Shown: positions 17,120-25,721 of the stretch, piece by piece
Layout of the letters: the number at the start of each line of letters is the position of its first letter
How positions within the stretch are numbered: the stretch's first letter is position 1
Source: JAMOAW01 sp039908535
Lineage (GTDB): Bacteria > Pseudomonadota > Magnetococcia > Magnetococcales > JADFZT01
NCBI GenBank assembly: GCA_039908535.1
Contig: JAMOAW010000072.1
Location: 1 to 27,485, forward strand
Length of the DNA: 27,485 nucleotides
Reading direction: 5' to 3'
Notes under the pieces: generated by a model
What the model saw: the letters and a program-made list of their open reading frames with translations, nothing else
Databases searched by the model: none
Told to the model about the DNA's origin: nothing
Made by a program: the position numbers and the translations under genes

Positions 17120-19042
17120 ATGGCGGAAGATGAAAAACAGGGATTAACACGGCGCGATCTATTTGACACGGGCCTCAAGGTAGCCGCTGTTGGTGGACTG
17201 GCGGGTTTGGCAGGTCGGATGGCCGCTGTTGGTGGGGGGCTCGCATTGTCTATGCCTAGCACTGCTGCGGCGGCGGCAAACGCAGAGGTGACCCCTGGTC
17301 AATTGGATGAATATTATGGATTTTGGAGCGGCGGTCAAACAGGTGAGGTGCGTGTTTTAGGCGTGCCTTCCATGCGTGAATTAACCCGTATTCCCGTTTT
17401 TAACCGAGATAGTGCCACGGGGTGGGGGCAGACCAACGAAAGTATAAAAATTCTTTCCGAAGGGTTGACGCCTGAAACAAAAGAGTATCTCCATAAGCAG
17501 GGAAAAGTGACTTTCGACAATGGTGACACCCACCATCCGCGTCCTTCTCTCACCGATGGCTCCTATGATGGTCGTTATCTTTTTATCAACGACAAGGCCA
17601 ACACCCGTATTGCCCGCATCCGTTTGGATGTGATGAAAACCGATAAAGTCTTGGAAATTCCCAACGCCCACGCCATTCATGGCCTGCGTCTGCAACGTTA
17701 TCCAAAAACCGGATATGTTTTCTGCAACAGTGAAATGCGGATTCCTATTCCAAACGACGGCAAAATTCTTACAGAACCGAAAAAATATAATTGTGTCTTT
17801 ACCGCTGTGGATGGGGATACCATGACCGTTGCTTGGCAGGTGATGGTGAGTGGCAATCTGGACAACACCGATGCCGATTATGCGGGCAAATATGTAGCGG
17901 CCACCTGCTATAATGCCGAAGAGGGTGTCACCACCGCCGAAATGACCGCTTCTCCCACCGATCATGCGGTCTTTTTTAACATCAAGGCGATCGAAGAGGC
18001 GGTAAAGGGTGGCAAAGCCCAAATGATCAACGGTGTACCAGTTGTTGATGGTCGCAAAGATGCCAAATCGCCATTTACTCGTTACATTCCAGTGGCCAAC
18101 AGTCCCCACGGTTGCAACGCCTCACCTGATGGTAAATATGTCATGCTCAACGGCAAGCTCTCCCCCACTGTCACTGTGGTTGAATGGAAGAGATTGGACG
18201 ATCTCTTCGCCGGGAAGATTACCGAAAAAGATTGCATCGTTGCCAATCCAGAGGTCGGTTTGGGGCCTTTGCACACCACCTTCGATGGTCGTGGCAATGC
18301 CTATACCTCGGTTTTCTTGGATAGTCAAATTGTCAAATGGAACATTGATGACGCCCTCAAACAGTACAAAGGCGAAAAGGTCAACCCCATCCGCCAAAAA
18401 TTGGATGTCCATTACCAAGTCGGTCATACCAATGCCTCGTTAGCTGAGACCAAAGACGCCGATGGGAAATGGTTGGTTGCTTTGTGCAAATTTTCCAAAG
18501 ACCGCTTCCTGAATGTGGGTCCACTAAAACCAGAAAACGACCAATTGATCGATATCTCCGGTGAGGAGATGAAGTTGGTCCATGACGGATCCACCTTTGC
18601 TGAACCTCATGATGCCGTTATTGTCCACAGTTCTAAAATTCGTCCTGTGGATCTTTGGAATAAAAACGACCCCTATTTTGCAGATTTACACGCTCAAGCC
18701 AAAAAAGATGGGGTTGTCTTGGGAACCGACTCCAAAGTGATTCGCGACGGTAACAAAGTTCGGGTCTATATGTTTTCACAAGCCCCTGTTTTTAGTATGA
18801 CCGATTTTACGGTTAAGTTGGGTGACGAAGTGACGGTTATTCAGACCAATATCGATGAAGTCTCTGACTTGACCCATGGCTTTACCTTGGTGGGACATGG
18901 TGTTTGTATGGAAGTTGGCCCCCAAGCCAGTGCCTCTATCACTTTTAAGGCCGATCGTGTTGGGGTGCATTATTATTATTGTCAATGGTTCTGCCATGCT
19001 TTGCACATGGAAATGCAGGGACGGATGCTTGTTGAAGCTTAA
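17120..19042 (+). CDS. nosZ: Nitrous oxide reductase NosZ, Tat-exported (clade I type)
   Basis: NosZ is the periplasmic copper enzyme reducing N2O to N2. The 640-residue precursor begins with a twin-arginine signal (TRRDLFDTG, residues 10-18, then an Ala/Gly-rich core), which indicates clade I rather than the Sec-type clade II. The seven CuZ histidines can be placed: H138 and H139 (THHP), H187 (AIHG), H330 (NSPHG), H385 (GPLH), H436 (VGHTN) and H497 (EPHD). The C-terminal cupredoxin holds CuA: H586 (LTHGF) and C621, C625, H629 and M630 (CQWFCHALHM). Start and GGAG are eight bases apart. Codons use C in third position more than the neighbours do, consistent with high expression. nosD starts on its stop codon. 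Confidence 0.98.
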   Translation: MAEDEKQGLTRRDLFDTGLKVAAVGGLAGLAGRMAAVGGGLALSMPSTAAAAANAEVTPGQLDEYYGFWSGGQTGEVRVLGVPSMRELTRIPVFNRDSATGWGQTNESIKILSEGLTPETKEYLHKQGKVTFDNGDTHHPRPSLTDGSYDGRYLFINDKANTRIARIRLDVMKTDKVLEIPNAHAIHGLRLQRYPKTGYVFCNSEMRIPIPNDGKILTEPKKYNCVFTAVDGDTMTVAWQVMVSGNLDNTDADYAGKYVAATCYNAEEGVTTAEMTASPTDHAVFFNIKAIEEAVKGGKAQMINGVPVVDGRKDAKSPFTRYIPVANSPHGCNASPDGKYVMLNGKLSPTVTVVEWKRLDDLFAGKITEKDCIVANPEVGLGPLHTTFDGRGNAYTSVFLDSQIVKWNIDDALKQYKGEKVNPIRQKLDVHYQVGHTNASLAETKDADGKWLVALCKFSKDRFLNVGPLKPENDQLIDISGEEMKLVHDGSTFAEPHDAVIVHSSKIRPVDLWNKNDPYFADLHAQAKKDGVVLGTDSKVIRDGNKVRVYMFSQAPVFSMTDFTVKLGDEVTVIQTNIDEVSDLTHGFTLVGHGVCMEVGPQASASITFKADRVGVHYYYCQWFCHALHMEMQGRMLVEA

Positions 19043-20316
19043 TGTTCAAAGTTTTTAAACACTCTGTTGTGATTTTACTGGCGGTCAGCACTATGCTGAC
19101 CGCTGGTTTTTTTATGACGGCCTCAGCTATGGATGTTGAAGTGGATGTTGTCCCTGGCAAAGAGAGTTTGCAACTGGCCATCCAAAATGCGGTTGCGGGG
19201 AGTTTATTGCGTTTGCAACCTGGCATTTATCCTGGACCGGTGCTGGTGGACAAATCATTAACGTTGGTGGGAACACCAGGGAGTATTATAGAAAATAATG
19301 GTCAGGGAAGTGTCATTCGAGTGACGGCTCCTGATGTGACGATTCGGGGGGTAACGGTTCGAGGTTCAGGAAAAACAGAATCGGAACTTGACAGCGGGAT
19401 CTATGTAGCCAGTAGTGCCGACCATCTCCTTTTGGAGGAGAATGTTGTTACAGGCAATCTTTTTGGCATTTCCATTCAAGGGGCTCCTTATGTCGTGGTA
19501 CGTAATAACTATATCGTTAATCGCAACGATTTATGGCTCAATTATCTAGGGAACGGGATTAATATTTGGAACACAACTGGCTCCATTTTTGAAGGAAATC
19601 AAGTCGAAGGTGGACGGGATGGCGTATTTATTCAAATCGCCCATGGCAATATTATCCGCAACAATCGTTTTACTAACCTTCGTTTTGCTGTCCATTATAT
19701 GTATGCCAACAACAATGAAATTTCAGACAATATTTCCATTGGTAACCATGTTGGATTTGCTTTAATGTATTCGCATCATCTTAAAGTGCTACGCAATATT
19801 TCCAGTCATGATCGCGATCATGGGCTTATGTTTAACTCTAGCAACAATTCCGAAATTGCTTGGAACTGGGTAAAAAATACGACGGAAAAATGTGTTTTTA
19901 TTTATATTGCAACGGGAAATAACATCCATGACAATCGTTTTGAAGGGTGTAGTATTGGTATTCATTACAATGGGGCTTCTGAGAAGAATCAGATTTGGAA
20001 CAATGCGTTTGTCAACAATCAGACTCAGGTAAAGTATCAAGGAACGGTATTGTTTGAGTGGTCACATCTTGGGATTGGTAATTATTGGAGTGATAATGCG
20101 GCTTTTGATCTTAACAACGATGGCATAGCAGATATCGCATATCGTCCTAATAATGCTGTAGATCGCATTGTTTGGCGGTATCCTTTGGCCAAGTTATTGC
20201 TTTCCAGTCCAGTGATGGAGACCATACGTTTTGCCCAAAGTCAATTTCCGGCCCTTTATCCCGGGGGTATTGTGGACAGTTGGCCACGGATGACTTTGCC
20301 GCCCCGAATAGAATAA
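19042..20316 (+). CDS. nosD: NosD, periplasmic copper-site maturation protein
   Basis: NosD is a periplasmic right-handed beta-helix protein that works with the NosFY ABC transporter to assemble the CuZ sulfide-copper cluster of NosZ. The 424-residue product has a Sec signal peptide (about residues 1-29, ending TASA). Repeated Asn-rich beta-helix turns follow (for example GIYV, NNYI, GNGINIWN, VFIQIAHGNIIRNNRF, MYANNNEI), typical of the CASH domain. It ends with a GNYWSDNAAFDLNNDGIAD segment seen in family members. The ATG shares its A with the nosZ stop, so the two are translationally coupled. A 95-base gap containing repeat copy D precedes nosF. Confidence 0.95.
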   Translation: MFKVFKHSVVILLAVSTMLTAGFFMTASAMDVEVDVVPGKESLQLAIQNAVAGSLLRLQPGIYPGPVLVDKSLTLVGTPGSIIENNGQGSVIRVTAPDVTIRGVTVRGSGKTESELDSGIYVASSADHLLLEENVVTGNLFGISIQGAPYVVVRNNYIVNRNDLWLNYLGNGINIWNTTGSIFEGNQVEGGRDGVFIQIAHGNIIRNNRFTNLRFAVHYMYANNNEISDNISIGNHVGFALMYSHHLKVLRNISSHDRDHGLMFNSSNNSEIAWNWVKNTTEKCVFIYIATGNNIHDNRFEGCSIGIHYNGASEKNQIWNNAFVNNQTQVKYQGTVLFEWSHLGIGNYWSDNAAFDLNNDGIADIAYRPNNAVDRIVWRYPLAKLLLSSPVMETIRFAQSQFPALYPGGIVDSWPRMTLPPRIE

Positions 20317-20320
20317 ATTT

Positions 20321-20390
20321 AAAAAAAAGGGGTCTGGGGGATTGTTCCCAGGGTTTTGCCCTTGACCTCGGTTTTGCTTTATTTCAAATT
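20321..20390 (-). repeat. Dispersed hairpin repeat, copy D, inverted, between nosD and nosF
   Basis: On the minus strand this matches the second unit of copies B and C: an AAGCAAAACCGAGGTC linker, AAAACCCTGGG, a degenerate hairpin, then CAGACCCC and eight Ts (20328-20321). The linker is shortened relative to copy C. In the sense direction it reads A8-GGGG before the stem and has no T-run after it, so it should not terminate the nos transcript. The stem is damaged (five outer pairs, CTGGG with CCCAG). Confidence 0.8.
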
Positions 20391-20411
20391 TTTATCTTTG
20401 GAGCGTGCATC

Positions 20412-21335
20412 GTGACCCAAGCCGTGGTCTTTGCTGAAGAACTTACTAAACATTATGCGCAACAAGCGGTTCTCAAGGGAATAACGCTCAGCATTCCCCG
20501 TGGGGTATGTCTGGCTTTGTTAGGCCACAATGGGGCTGGCAAGACCACCTTAATGAAGTTAATGTTGGGCGTTACCCATCCCACGGGGGGGCGTTTACAG
20601 GTATTGGGTAACGATCCTGCGCACGCGCCCCTCTCTTTTCGTCGTCAGATTGGTTTTTTACCTGAAAACATCGCCTTTTATGATGAAATGACCGGAGCGG
20701 ATACCTTGACCTATTTTGCCCGTTTAAAAAATGAAACCCAAGAGCGATGTGGTGAGTTATTGGCGCGGGTTGGCTTGAGTGATGCGGCCAATCGGCGGGT
20801 CAAAACCTATTCCAAAGGGATGCGTCAGCGGCTTGGTTTGGCGCAATCTCTGCTTGGTCAACCTGGATTGCTTTTGTTAGATGAACCAACAACGGGTCTA
20901 GATCCCATGCTGCGTCAGGAATTTTTTCGTATTATTCAAGAGGTTCGTTCTGGAGGGGGGACGGTTATTCTCTCGTCACACATCTTAACTGAACTCGAAG
21001 CCCACACCGATTTTGTGGCCATTATGAGTCAGGGGCAGCTTATGGCTTATGGAACCTTGGATGAGTTGCGGCGACGGGTAGATTTGCCGGTACGTTTGTT
21101 ACTATCGGTTCCAGAGGGGAGAGGGCGGGTGGAACAACACTTGGTTGATTTGGAGTGTCGTTCGTTTGGTTTGCACACTTTAGAAGTTATTTGTCCAGTC
21201 GCCGAAAAAATGTCTACCTTGCGGCGTATTGGGCAACTGGAAGAGGTGGTAGATGTCGAGATTCATTTACCCACTTTGGAGGATGTTTATGTTCATTTTG
21301 GTCATATCAACTCTTCTTTGGAAAAATCGGCATGA
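20412..21335 (+). CDS. nosF: NosF, ABC-transporter ATPase for NosZ maturation
   Basis: This cytoplasmic ATPase drives NosY and, with NosD, supplies sulfur for CuZ assembly. The 307-residue protein has Walker A GHNGAGKTT (residues 38-46), the signature YSKGMRQRLGLAQ, and Walker B LLLLDEPTTGLDP followed by the switch ILSSHIL. The GTG at 20412 is chosen because TTGGAG lies nine bases upstream and homology begins there. The frame is open further upstream, but that stretch translates repeat copy D. The stop overlaps the nosY start (ATGA at 21332-21335), indicating coupled translation. Confidence 0.95.
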   Translation: MTQAVVFAEELTKHYAQQAVLKGITLSIPRGVCLALLGHNGAGKTTLMKLMLGVTHPTGGRLQVLGNDPAHAPLSFRRQIGFLPENIAFYDEMTGADTLTYFARLKNETQERCGELLARVGLSDAANRRVKTYSKGMRQRLGLAQSLLGQPGLLLLDEPTTGLDPMLRQEFFRIIQEVRSGGGTVILSSHILTELEAHTDFVAIMSQGQLMAYGTLDELRRRVDLPVRLLLSVPEGRGRVEQHLVDLECRSFGLHTLEVICPVAEKMSTLRRIGQLEEVVDVEIHLPTLEDVYVHFGHINSSLEKSA

Positions 21336-22162
21336 AGAGCATTGTAACGATTGCCCTAAAAGAGATGCGCGATGCCCTGCGCAACCGTTGGATTATCAGC
21401 GCGACTTTATTACTGGCGGGATTGGCTTTTGTCTTGGTTTTTCTTGGCAGTGCCCCCACGGCAGGAGAATTGGGGGTTAAGCCGTTAGCTGTGGTGGTGG
21501 TAAGTCTTTCCAGTTTAACCATATTTTTAATGCCGTTGATTGCTTTACTTTTGTCCTACGATGCCTTGGTTGGGGAGGCGGAACGGGGCACATTGTTTTT
21601 ACTTTTTACCTATCCCATCACTCGTATCCAATTGCTCTTAGGGAAATTTTTTGGTCATGTCGGGGTGATTTTAATTGCCACAGTGGTTGGCTATGGGGTG
21701 GCTGGTTTAGCGATTGGCGTACAAGGCAACGGAGCCGATCCTCAAAGCCGTTTGGCTTTTGTTGTTTTAATTGCAAGTTCGGTTTTACTTGGGTCAATTT
21801 TTATTGCCTTGGCCTATTTAATCAGCTCCATGGTGCGCGAACGGGGAACGGCGGCAGGGTTGGCCATAGGGGTCTGGCTTTTTTTTGTGGTTTTGTACGA
21901 TATGGCACTGTTAGGATTATTGGCGGCAACCAAGGGCAAGCTGAGTGCGTTATTATTTTCAGGATTGTTGTTAGCCAATCCAGTAGATATTTTTCGATTG
22001 TTTAATTTAAGTACGTTTGAAAATGTACGAAAATTTTCTGGATTGGCGGGGGTAAGCCAGCAAGCCACTTTGGCCCCAGAAATTTTATTGGCAACCTTGT
22101 TTTTATGGCTGCTCATACCGCTGAGTCTCGCCATATTAAAATTTAGGAAAATGGAACCATGA
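21332..22162 (+). CDS. nosY: NosY, membrane permease of the NosFY system
   Basis: NosY is the integral membrane partner of NosF. The 276-residue product is the usual NosY length. It starts MKSIVTIALKEMRDALRNRW, the typical ABC-2 type N-terminus, and has about six hydrophobic helices (roughly residues 20-40, 52-77, 104-128, 142-165, 174-200 and 245-268). The start overlaps the nosF stop and the end overlaps the nosL start in the same ATGA arrangement. Upstream in-frame codons within nosF were rejected because they translate nosF sequence in another frame. Confidence 0.95.
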   Translation: MKSIVTIALKEMRDALRNRWIISATLLLAGLAFVLVFLGSAPTAGELGVKPLAVVVVSLSSLTIFLMPLIALLLSYDALVGEAERGTLFLLFTYPITRIQLLLGKFFGHVGVILIATVVGYGVAGLAIGVQGNGADPQSRLAFVVLIASSVLLGSIFIALAYLISSMVRERGTAAGLAIGVWLFFVVLYDMALLGLLAATKGKLSALLFSGLLLANPVDIFRLFNLSTFENVRKFSGLAGVSQQATLAPEILLATLFLWLLIPLSLAILKFRKMEP

Positions 22163-22677
22163 TTTTTGTAACAAGGCGTTTGTTGGTCGTGCTGGTGTTA
22201 ACTTTTTCTTTTTTTGGTTGTCGTGCCAACAACGATGATCAATCCATCTTACCAAAAGAGCCAACCCCCGAAACTATGGGGTATTATTGCGGTATGAATT
22301 TAAAGGAACATTCTGGCCCAAAGGGACAAATTATCGTGGCGGGTGAAGAGAATACGCTCTGGTTTTCCACCATCCAAGAGGCCTTTTCTTATTCATATCT
22401 CGAAGGGGCAACGCGGCACATACTGGCCTTTTACGTCAACGACATGGGCCAATCAATCGACTGGGATCACCCCCAACCTGGTAGCTGGATCAAAGCGGAA
22501 TCGGCCTATTATGTCCTTGGGAGTAAGCGCGGGCAGACAACGGGAGATGTTGAAATTGTTCCTTTTGGTTCTAAACCTCAGGCTGAAAATTTTATGCATT
22601 CTTACGGCGGGCGTGTTTTCTCTTTTAATGAGATCAACGAAAAAGATATTTTGCCTAACCAGCCGAAAAATAAATAA
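22159..22677 (+). CDS. nosL: NosL, copper-binding outer-membrane/periplasmic lipoprotein
   Basis: NosL delivers Cu(I) to apo-NosZ. The 172-residue product has a lipoprotein signal with Cys21 in TFSFFGC; the lipobox is imperfect, with Phe where Leu or Ala is usual. A MGYYCGMNL motif with Cys44 and Met46 follows, the conserved region implicated in copper binding, along with the family-typical AYYVLGS and FGSKPQAENF segments. It is the last gene of the cluster, overlapping nosY by four bases and followed by a perfect hairpin. No nosX/apbE gene for NosR flavinylation follows in this window. Confidence 0.95.
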   Translation: MIFVTRRLLVVLVLTFSFFGCRANNDDQSILPKEPTPETMGYYCGMNLKEHSGPKGQIIVAGEENTLWFSTIQEAFSYSYLEGATRHILAFYVNDMGQSIDWDHPQPGSWIKAESAYYVLGSKRGQTTGDVEIVPFGSKPQAENFMHSYGGRVFSFNEINEKDILPNQPKNK

Positions 22678-22698
22678 TGGGATTTTGTTTAACTCTGT

Positions 22699-22728
22699 AG
22701 CGATTGCCCCATATGGGGCAATCGCTTT
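22699..22728. terminator. Perfect 12-bp hairpin between nosL and the GTPase gene
   Basis: AGCGATTGCCCC (22699-22710), loop ATAT and GGGGCAATCGCT (22715-22726) form a perfect inverted repeat followed by TTTGT. It lies between two convergent genes, 21 bases after the nosL stop and 26 before the GTPase stop. It is probably a bidirectional terminator despite its short T-run. Confidence 0.7.
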
Positions 22729-22752
22729 GTAGAGAAAATGAGGGGTGTTTAG

Positions 22753-24237
22753 TTAGGAGATATCCAGTAAAACTTTTGGGTTATTTACCCCCTCTTTGCC
22801 ACTGGGATTGGTAAATTGATCGTTAAGATCCTGGACAAAAATGTTGGTGTCTTTTTGTACTTTAAAGATTCTATTTTGTGCCCAAGAACCCCAACCTGAG
22901 GGTTTGCTAGAGAGCAAGGAGCGGGAGAGGCGGATATTGCGTTTAAATCCTTTGCGGACGGCATCCAGGATATCAGACCGTTGAATTTTTTTCGTCAAAT
23001 TTCGGGTGACATTCCAGGCACTCAGCTTACGCATGAGAACATGCAGATATCCGACAATGCCAAGTGTAGTCAGAGCAATGCCAGCCGCAGCGGTCTGTTG
23101 CATGGTGTCGGGTGCGTTTACCATGTTGATAAACCAATCTATCCCTAAGGAGTGACCAGTTCCCAAGGTAGCTCCCGCGATCAAGCCCCCTAACAACAGG
23201 ATCCAAATACCATCCAAAATCAAAACGCCTTTGCGCCATTGCGAGATCATTTCGGTCAGGATGGGGACGACCTCGTCCTGAATCATTTTGGTGATATCTT
23301 CCAAGGAGCCGATAATACGGTAAGCGCGATCGATCTCCACTCGATTGATTCGCCCGAGGATTTCGTTCATATCTTCGGCCAATTTGTTTTCATAGCGCGT
23401 GCGTACTTCGTCATCGGCGATGGGATGGGCGGCTTGTTTGTTATAAATTTGGAAAAAGTGTCCCGCCATCAAGCCCGCTTGCGACATGGCCCGTTGCCAA
23501 GCGGCCACGACATCTTCCAGGTTGTCTTCTGAAACGGTGCAATCGACTTGGTTCAGAATAAATAAAAATTTATTTGAATCGTGTCGGTTGATGGTATTGG
23601 CAACGAGGTGTTCCAGGGTATCTTTCATGGCACCTGGTTCGGGATGCCGAGCATCGAACAATACCAAAACCAAGTCAGAGAGATCCATAATATGGTCGGT
23701 AATTTTCAGGGTGGAGGTGCGCTGCGCATCGGCGTCGAAACCAGGGGAGTCGATTAAAATTTTGCCACGCAATTTTTCTGTAGGACAGGTTTTGAGTTGC
23801 AAATAGGCATCGATACGGCGTCCTTCACCAGTGACGACCTCTTCGATTTCGCGACTGATTTGATAAAATGGAAATCGAGGATCGGCGTCTAGTGCCAATC
23901 CGGGCAGGGTGCGGCTTTGTTCCTCTTTGCTGTAGCAGATGACGGTAAATTTATCATCCACTGCTTGGTTACCCGTTCGTTGGAGCTTTTGATCCAAGAA
24001 GGAGTTGATAAAGGTAGACTTGCCTGCGGAAAAAGTGCCTAAGATGGAGATGAGTGGCCACCAGGGAACACGGGTGGCAAAAGATTCGCTTCGATCTAGT
24101 AAACCCATGCGGTAGGCTACGCGATCTAATTCGCGAAAACTTTGCACCACCCGCAGGAGAACGGGGTTTTCCTGCTTAAGGTGCTTCTCAAGGCTTTCGA
24201 TACGTCGTTCTATCTGAGTGCTATTATTTAAAAACAT
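22753..24237 (-). CDS. Dynamin-family large GTPase with C-terminal membrane helices
   Basis: A 494-residue protein with an N-terminal dynamin-type GTPase domain: P-loop GTFSAGKST (residues 67-75), a TVICYS switch region, G3 DSPGFDA (from 163) and G4 NQVD (229-232). A helical region follows, then two hydrophobic helices at about 339-360 and 381-401, so it is probably anchored in the inner membrane. The ATG at 24237 follows GGAGG at six bases. A further upstream ATG (24273) would place that site inside the gene. Bacterial dynamin-like proteins fuse, tubulate or protect membranes. The specific role here is unknown. It is transcribed alone, convergent with nos and divergent from gltA. Confidence 0.85.
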   Translation of the reverse strand: MFLNNSTQIERRIESLEKHLKQENPVLLRVVQSFRELDRVAYRMGLLDRSESFATRVPWWPLISILGTFSAGKSTFINSFLDQKLQRTGNQAVDDKFTVICYSKEEQSRTLPGLALDADPRFPFYQISREIEEVVTGEGRRIDAYLQLKTCPTEKLRGKILIDSPGFDADAQRTSTLKITDHIMDLSDLVLVLFDARHPEPGAMKDTLEHLVANTINRHDSNKFLFILNQVDCTVSEDNLEDVVAAWQRAMSQAGLMAGHFFQIYNKQAAHPIADDEVRTRYENKLAEDMNEILGRINRVEIDRAYRIIGSLEDITKMIQDEVVPILTEMISQWRKGVLILDGIWILLLGGLIAGATLGTGHSLGIDWFINMVNAPDTMQQTAAAGIALTTLGIVGYLHVLMRKLSAWNVTRNLTKKIQRSDILDAVRKGFKRNIRLSRSLLSSKPSGWGSWAQNRIFKVQKDTNIFVQDLNDQFTNPSGKEGVNNPKVLLDIS

Positions 24238-24436
24238 ACGAATCCTCCAGAGGTCGGGGAAAAAGGGGTGCATTTTGGTCCATAATGTTATAGGCTCATT
24301 TTTTTAAGAATAGACATTTTATGCACGAATCTCTCGGTTTTCTGTTCATCCGAATGATTTTTTTTTTCAGAGGTGATTTTGATTGTCTATTCTAAACGAT
24401 CTCCACTCTTTTTAGACTAAAAAACGAGGTAATGCC

Positions 24437-25687
24437 ATGGCCAAAGAAACGGTGACCATTCGTGATAATCGGACTGGTAAAGAAATGGAACTTCCCATTA
24501 TTTACGGTACTGAGGGACCTGCTGTCGTTGATATTACTAAATTTTATAAAGAGTTTAATCTGTTTACCCTTGATCCAGGGTTTCGTTCAACGGCTTCCTG
24601 TGAGAGTAAAATTACCTTTATTGACGGTGAAAAGGGGATTTTGCTTTATCGGGGATATCCGATTGATCAATTAGCGGAACAAAGCTCTTATCTGGAGGTC
24701 TGTTATCTTTTATTAAATGGTGAGTTGCCAAATCAGGAGCAATATGGTGACTTTAAAAAGATTGTGCGTGATCATACCATGCTCCATGAGCAAATTTTAA
24801 CTTTTTATCGTGGATACCGTCGTGATGCCCATCCCATGGCCATTATGGTGGGTGTGGTTGGAGCTTTATCGGCGTTTTATCATGACTCATTGGATATCCA
24901 TAATCCGCGCCATCAAGAGATTTCGGCTTTTCGTTTGATTGCAAAAATTCCCACCATAGCCGCTCTTTCCTACAAATATTCTGTTGGTCAACCATTTGTT
25001 TATCCAAAGAACAAATTGAATTATGTAGAGAATTTTCTCAATATGTTGTTTGCGGTTCCCTGTGATGAGTATCAAGTTTCACCGGTTTTGGCCCGGGCGA
25101 TGGAGCAAATTTTAATTTTACATGCCGACCATGAGCAAAACGCTTCGGCTTCAACGGTTCGTCTGGCGGGTTCTTCACAGGCCAATCCGTTTGCAGCGGC
25201 GTCGGCGGGTATTGGGGCTTTGTGGGGTCCTGCTCATGGGGGTGCGAATGAAGCGGTTTTGAAAATGTTGAATGAAGTGGGTTCGGTAGATCGAATTCCT
25301 GAGTTTATTCAACGGGCCAAAGATCCAAACGATCCATTTCGTTTAATGGGGTTTGGCCATCGTGTCTATAAAAATTATGATCCACGGGCTCGTATTTTGA
25401 AAAAGGCTGCCCATGACGCTTTGGAGTTGGAACGCATTGCGTTGGATGATGAATATTTTCGTGGGCGGAATTTATACCCCAATGTGGATTTTTATTCCGG
25501 CATCATTCAATCGGCCATTGGTATTCCTACCAATATGTTTACGGTGATTTTTGCTGTGGCCCGCACGGTGGGTTGGATCAGTCAATGGATGGAGATGATT
25601 TCTGAAAAGGGTCAATCCATAGGTCGGCCGCGTCAGCTTTATACGGGTGCGCGACATCGGGATTATGTCCCATTTGATCAACGGTGA
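24437..25687 (+). CDS. gltA: Citrate synthase, with a 14-residue internal gap relative to E. coli
   Basis: Citrate synthase condenses oxaloacetate and acetyl-CoA at the entry of the TCA cycle. The 416-residue protein is of the hexameric Gram-negative type. Catalytic residues are visible: His267 (WGPAHGGAN), His308 (GFGHRVYKNYDPRA) and Asp351 (VDFYSG). HADHEQNAS and ARPRQLYTG-like SIGRPRQLYTGARHRDY are also conserved. Compared with my memory of E. coli GltA, in which His305 and Asp362 are 57 apart, these are only 43 apart. The missing 14 residues fall between HDAL and ELERIAL. The frame is intact and the rest is well conserved, so it may still work. GAGG lies seven bases before the ATG. murI follows after 34 bases. 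Confidence 0.95.
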   Translation: MAKETVTIRDNRTGKEMELPIIYGTEGPAVVDITKFYKEFNLFTLDPGFRSTASCESKITFIDGEKGILLYRGYPIDQLAEQSSYLEVCYLLLNGELPNQEQYGDFKKIVRDHTMLHEQILTFYRGYRRDAHPMAIMVGVVGALSAFYHDSLDIHNPRHQEISAFRLIAKIPTIAALSYKYSVGQPFVYPKNKLNYVENFLNMLFAVPCDEYQVSPVLARAMEQILILHADHEQNASASTVRLAGSSQANPFAAASAGIGALWGPAHGGANEAVLKMLNEVGSVDRIPEFIQRAKDPNDPFRLMGFGHRVYKNYDPRARILKKAAHDALELERIALDDEYFRGRNLYPNVDFYSGIIQSAIGIPTNMFTVIFAVARTVGWISQWMEMISEKGQSIGRPRQLYTGARHRDYVPFDQR

Positions 25688-25721
25688 TTCTTTTTAATTT
25701 CGCGAAAGGTTGAATCATCTG

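Noticed and set aside
17381..18109. A 242-codon open frame on the minus strand opposite nosZ
   Set aside because: It lies wholly within nosZ, whose copper-ligand motifs are intact, and its translation resembles no protein. It is a by-product of nosZ codon bias.
20172..20411. Extended N-terminus of NosF starting inside nosD
   Set aside because: The extension translates nosD in another frame and then repeat copy D; homology and the ribosome-binding site both point to GTG 20412.
21155..21331. Extended N-terminus of NosY inside nosF
   Set aside because: It is nosF read in another frame; the ATGA overlap at 21332 gives the normal NosY start.
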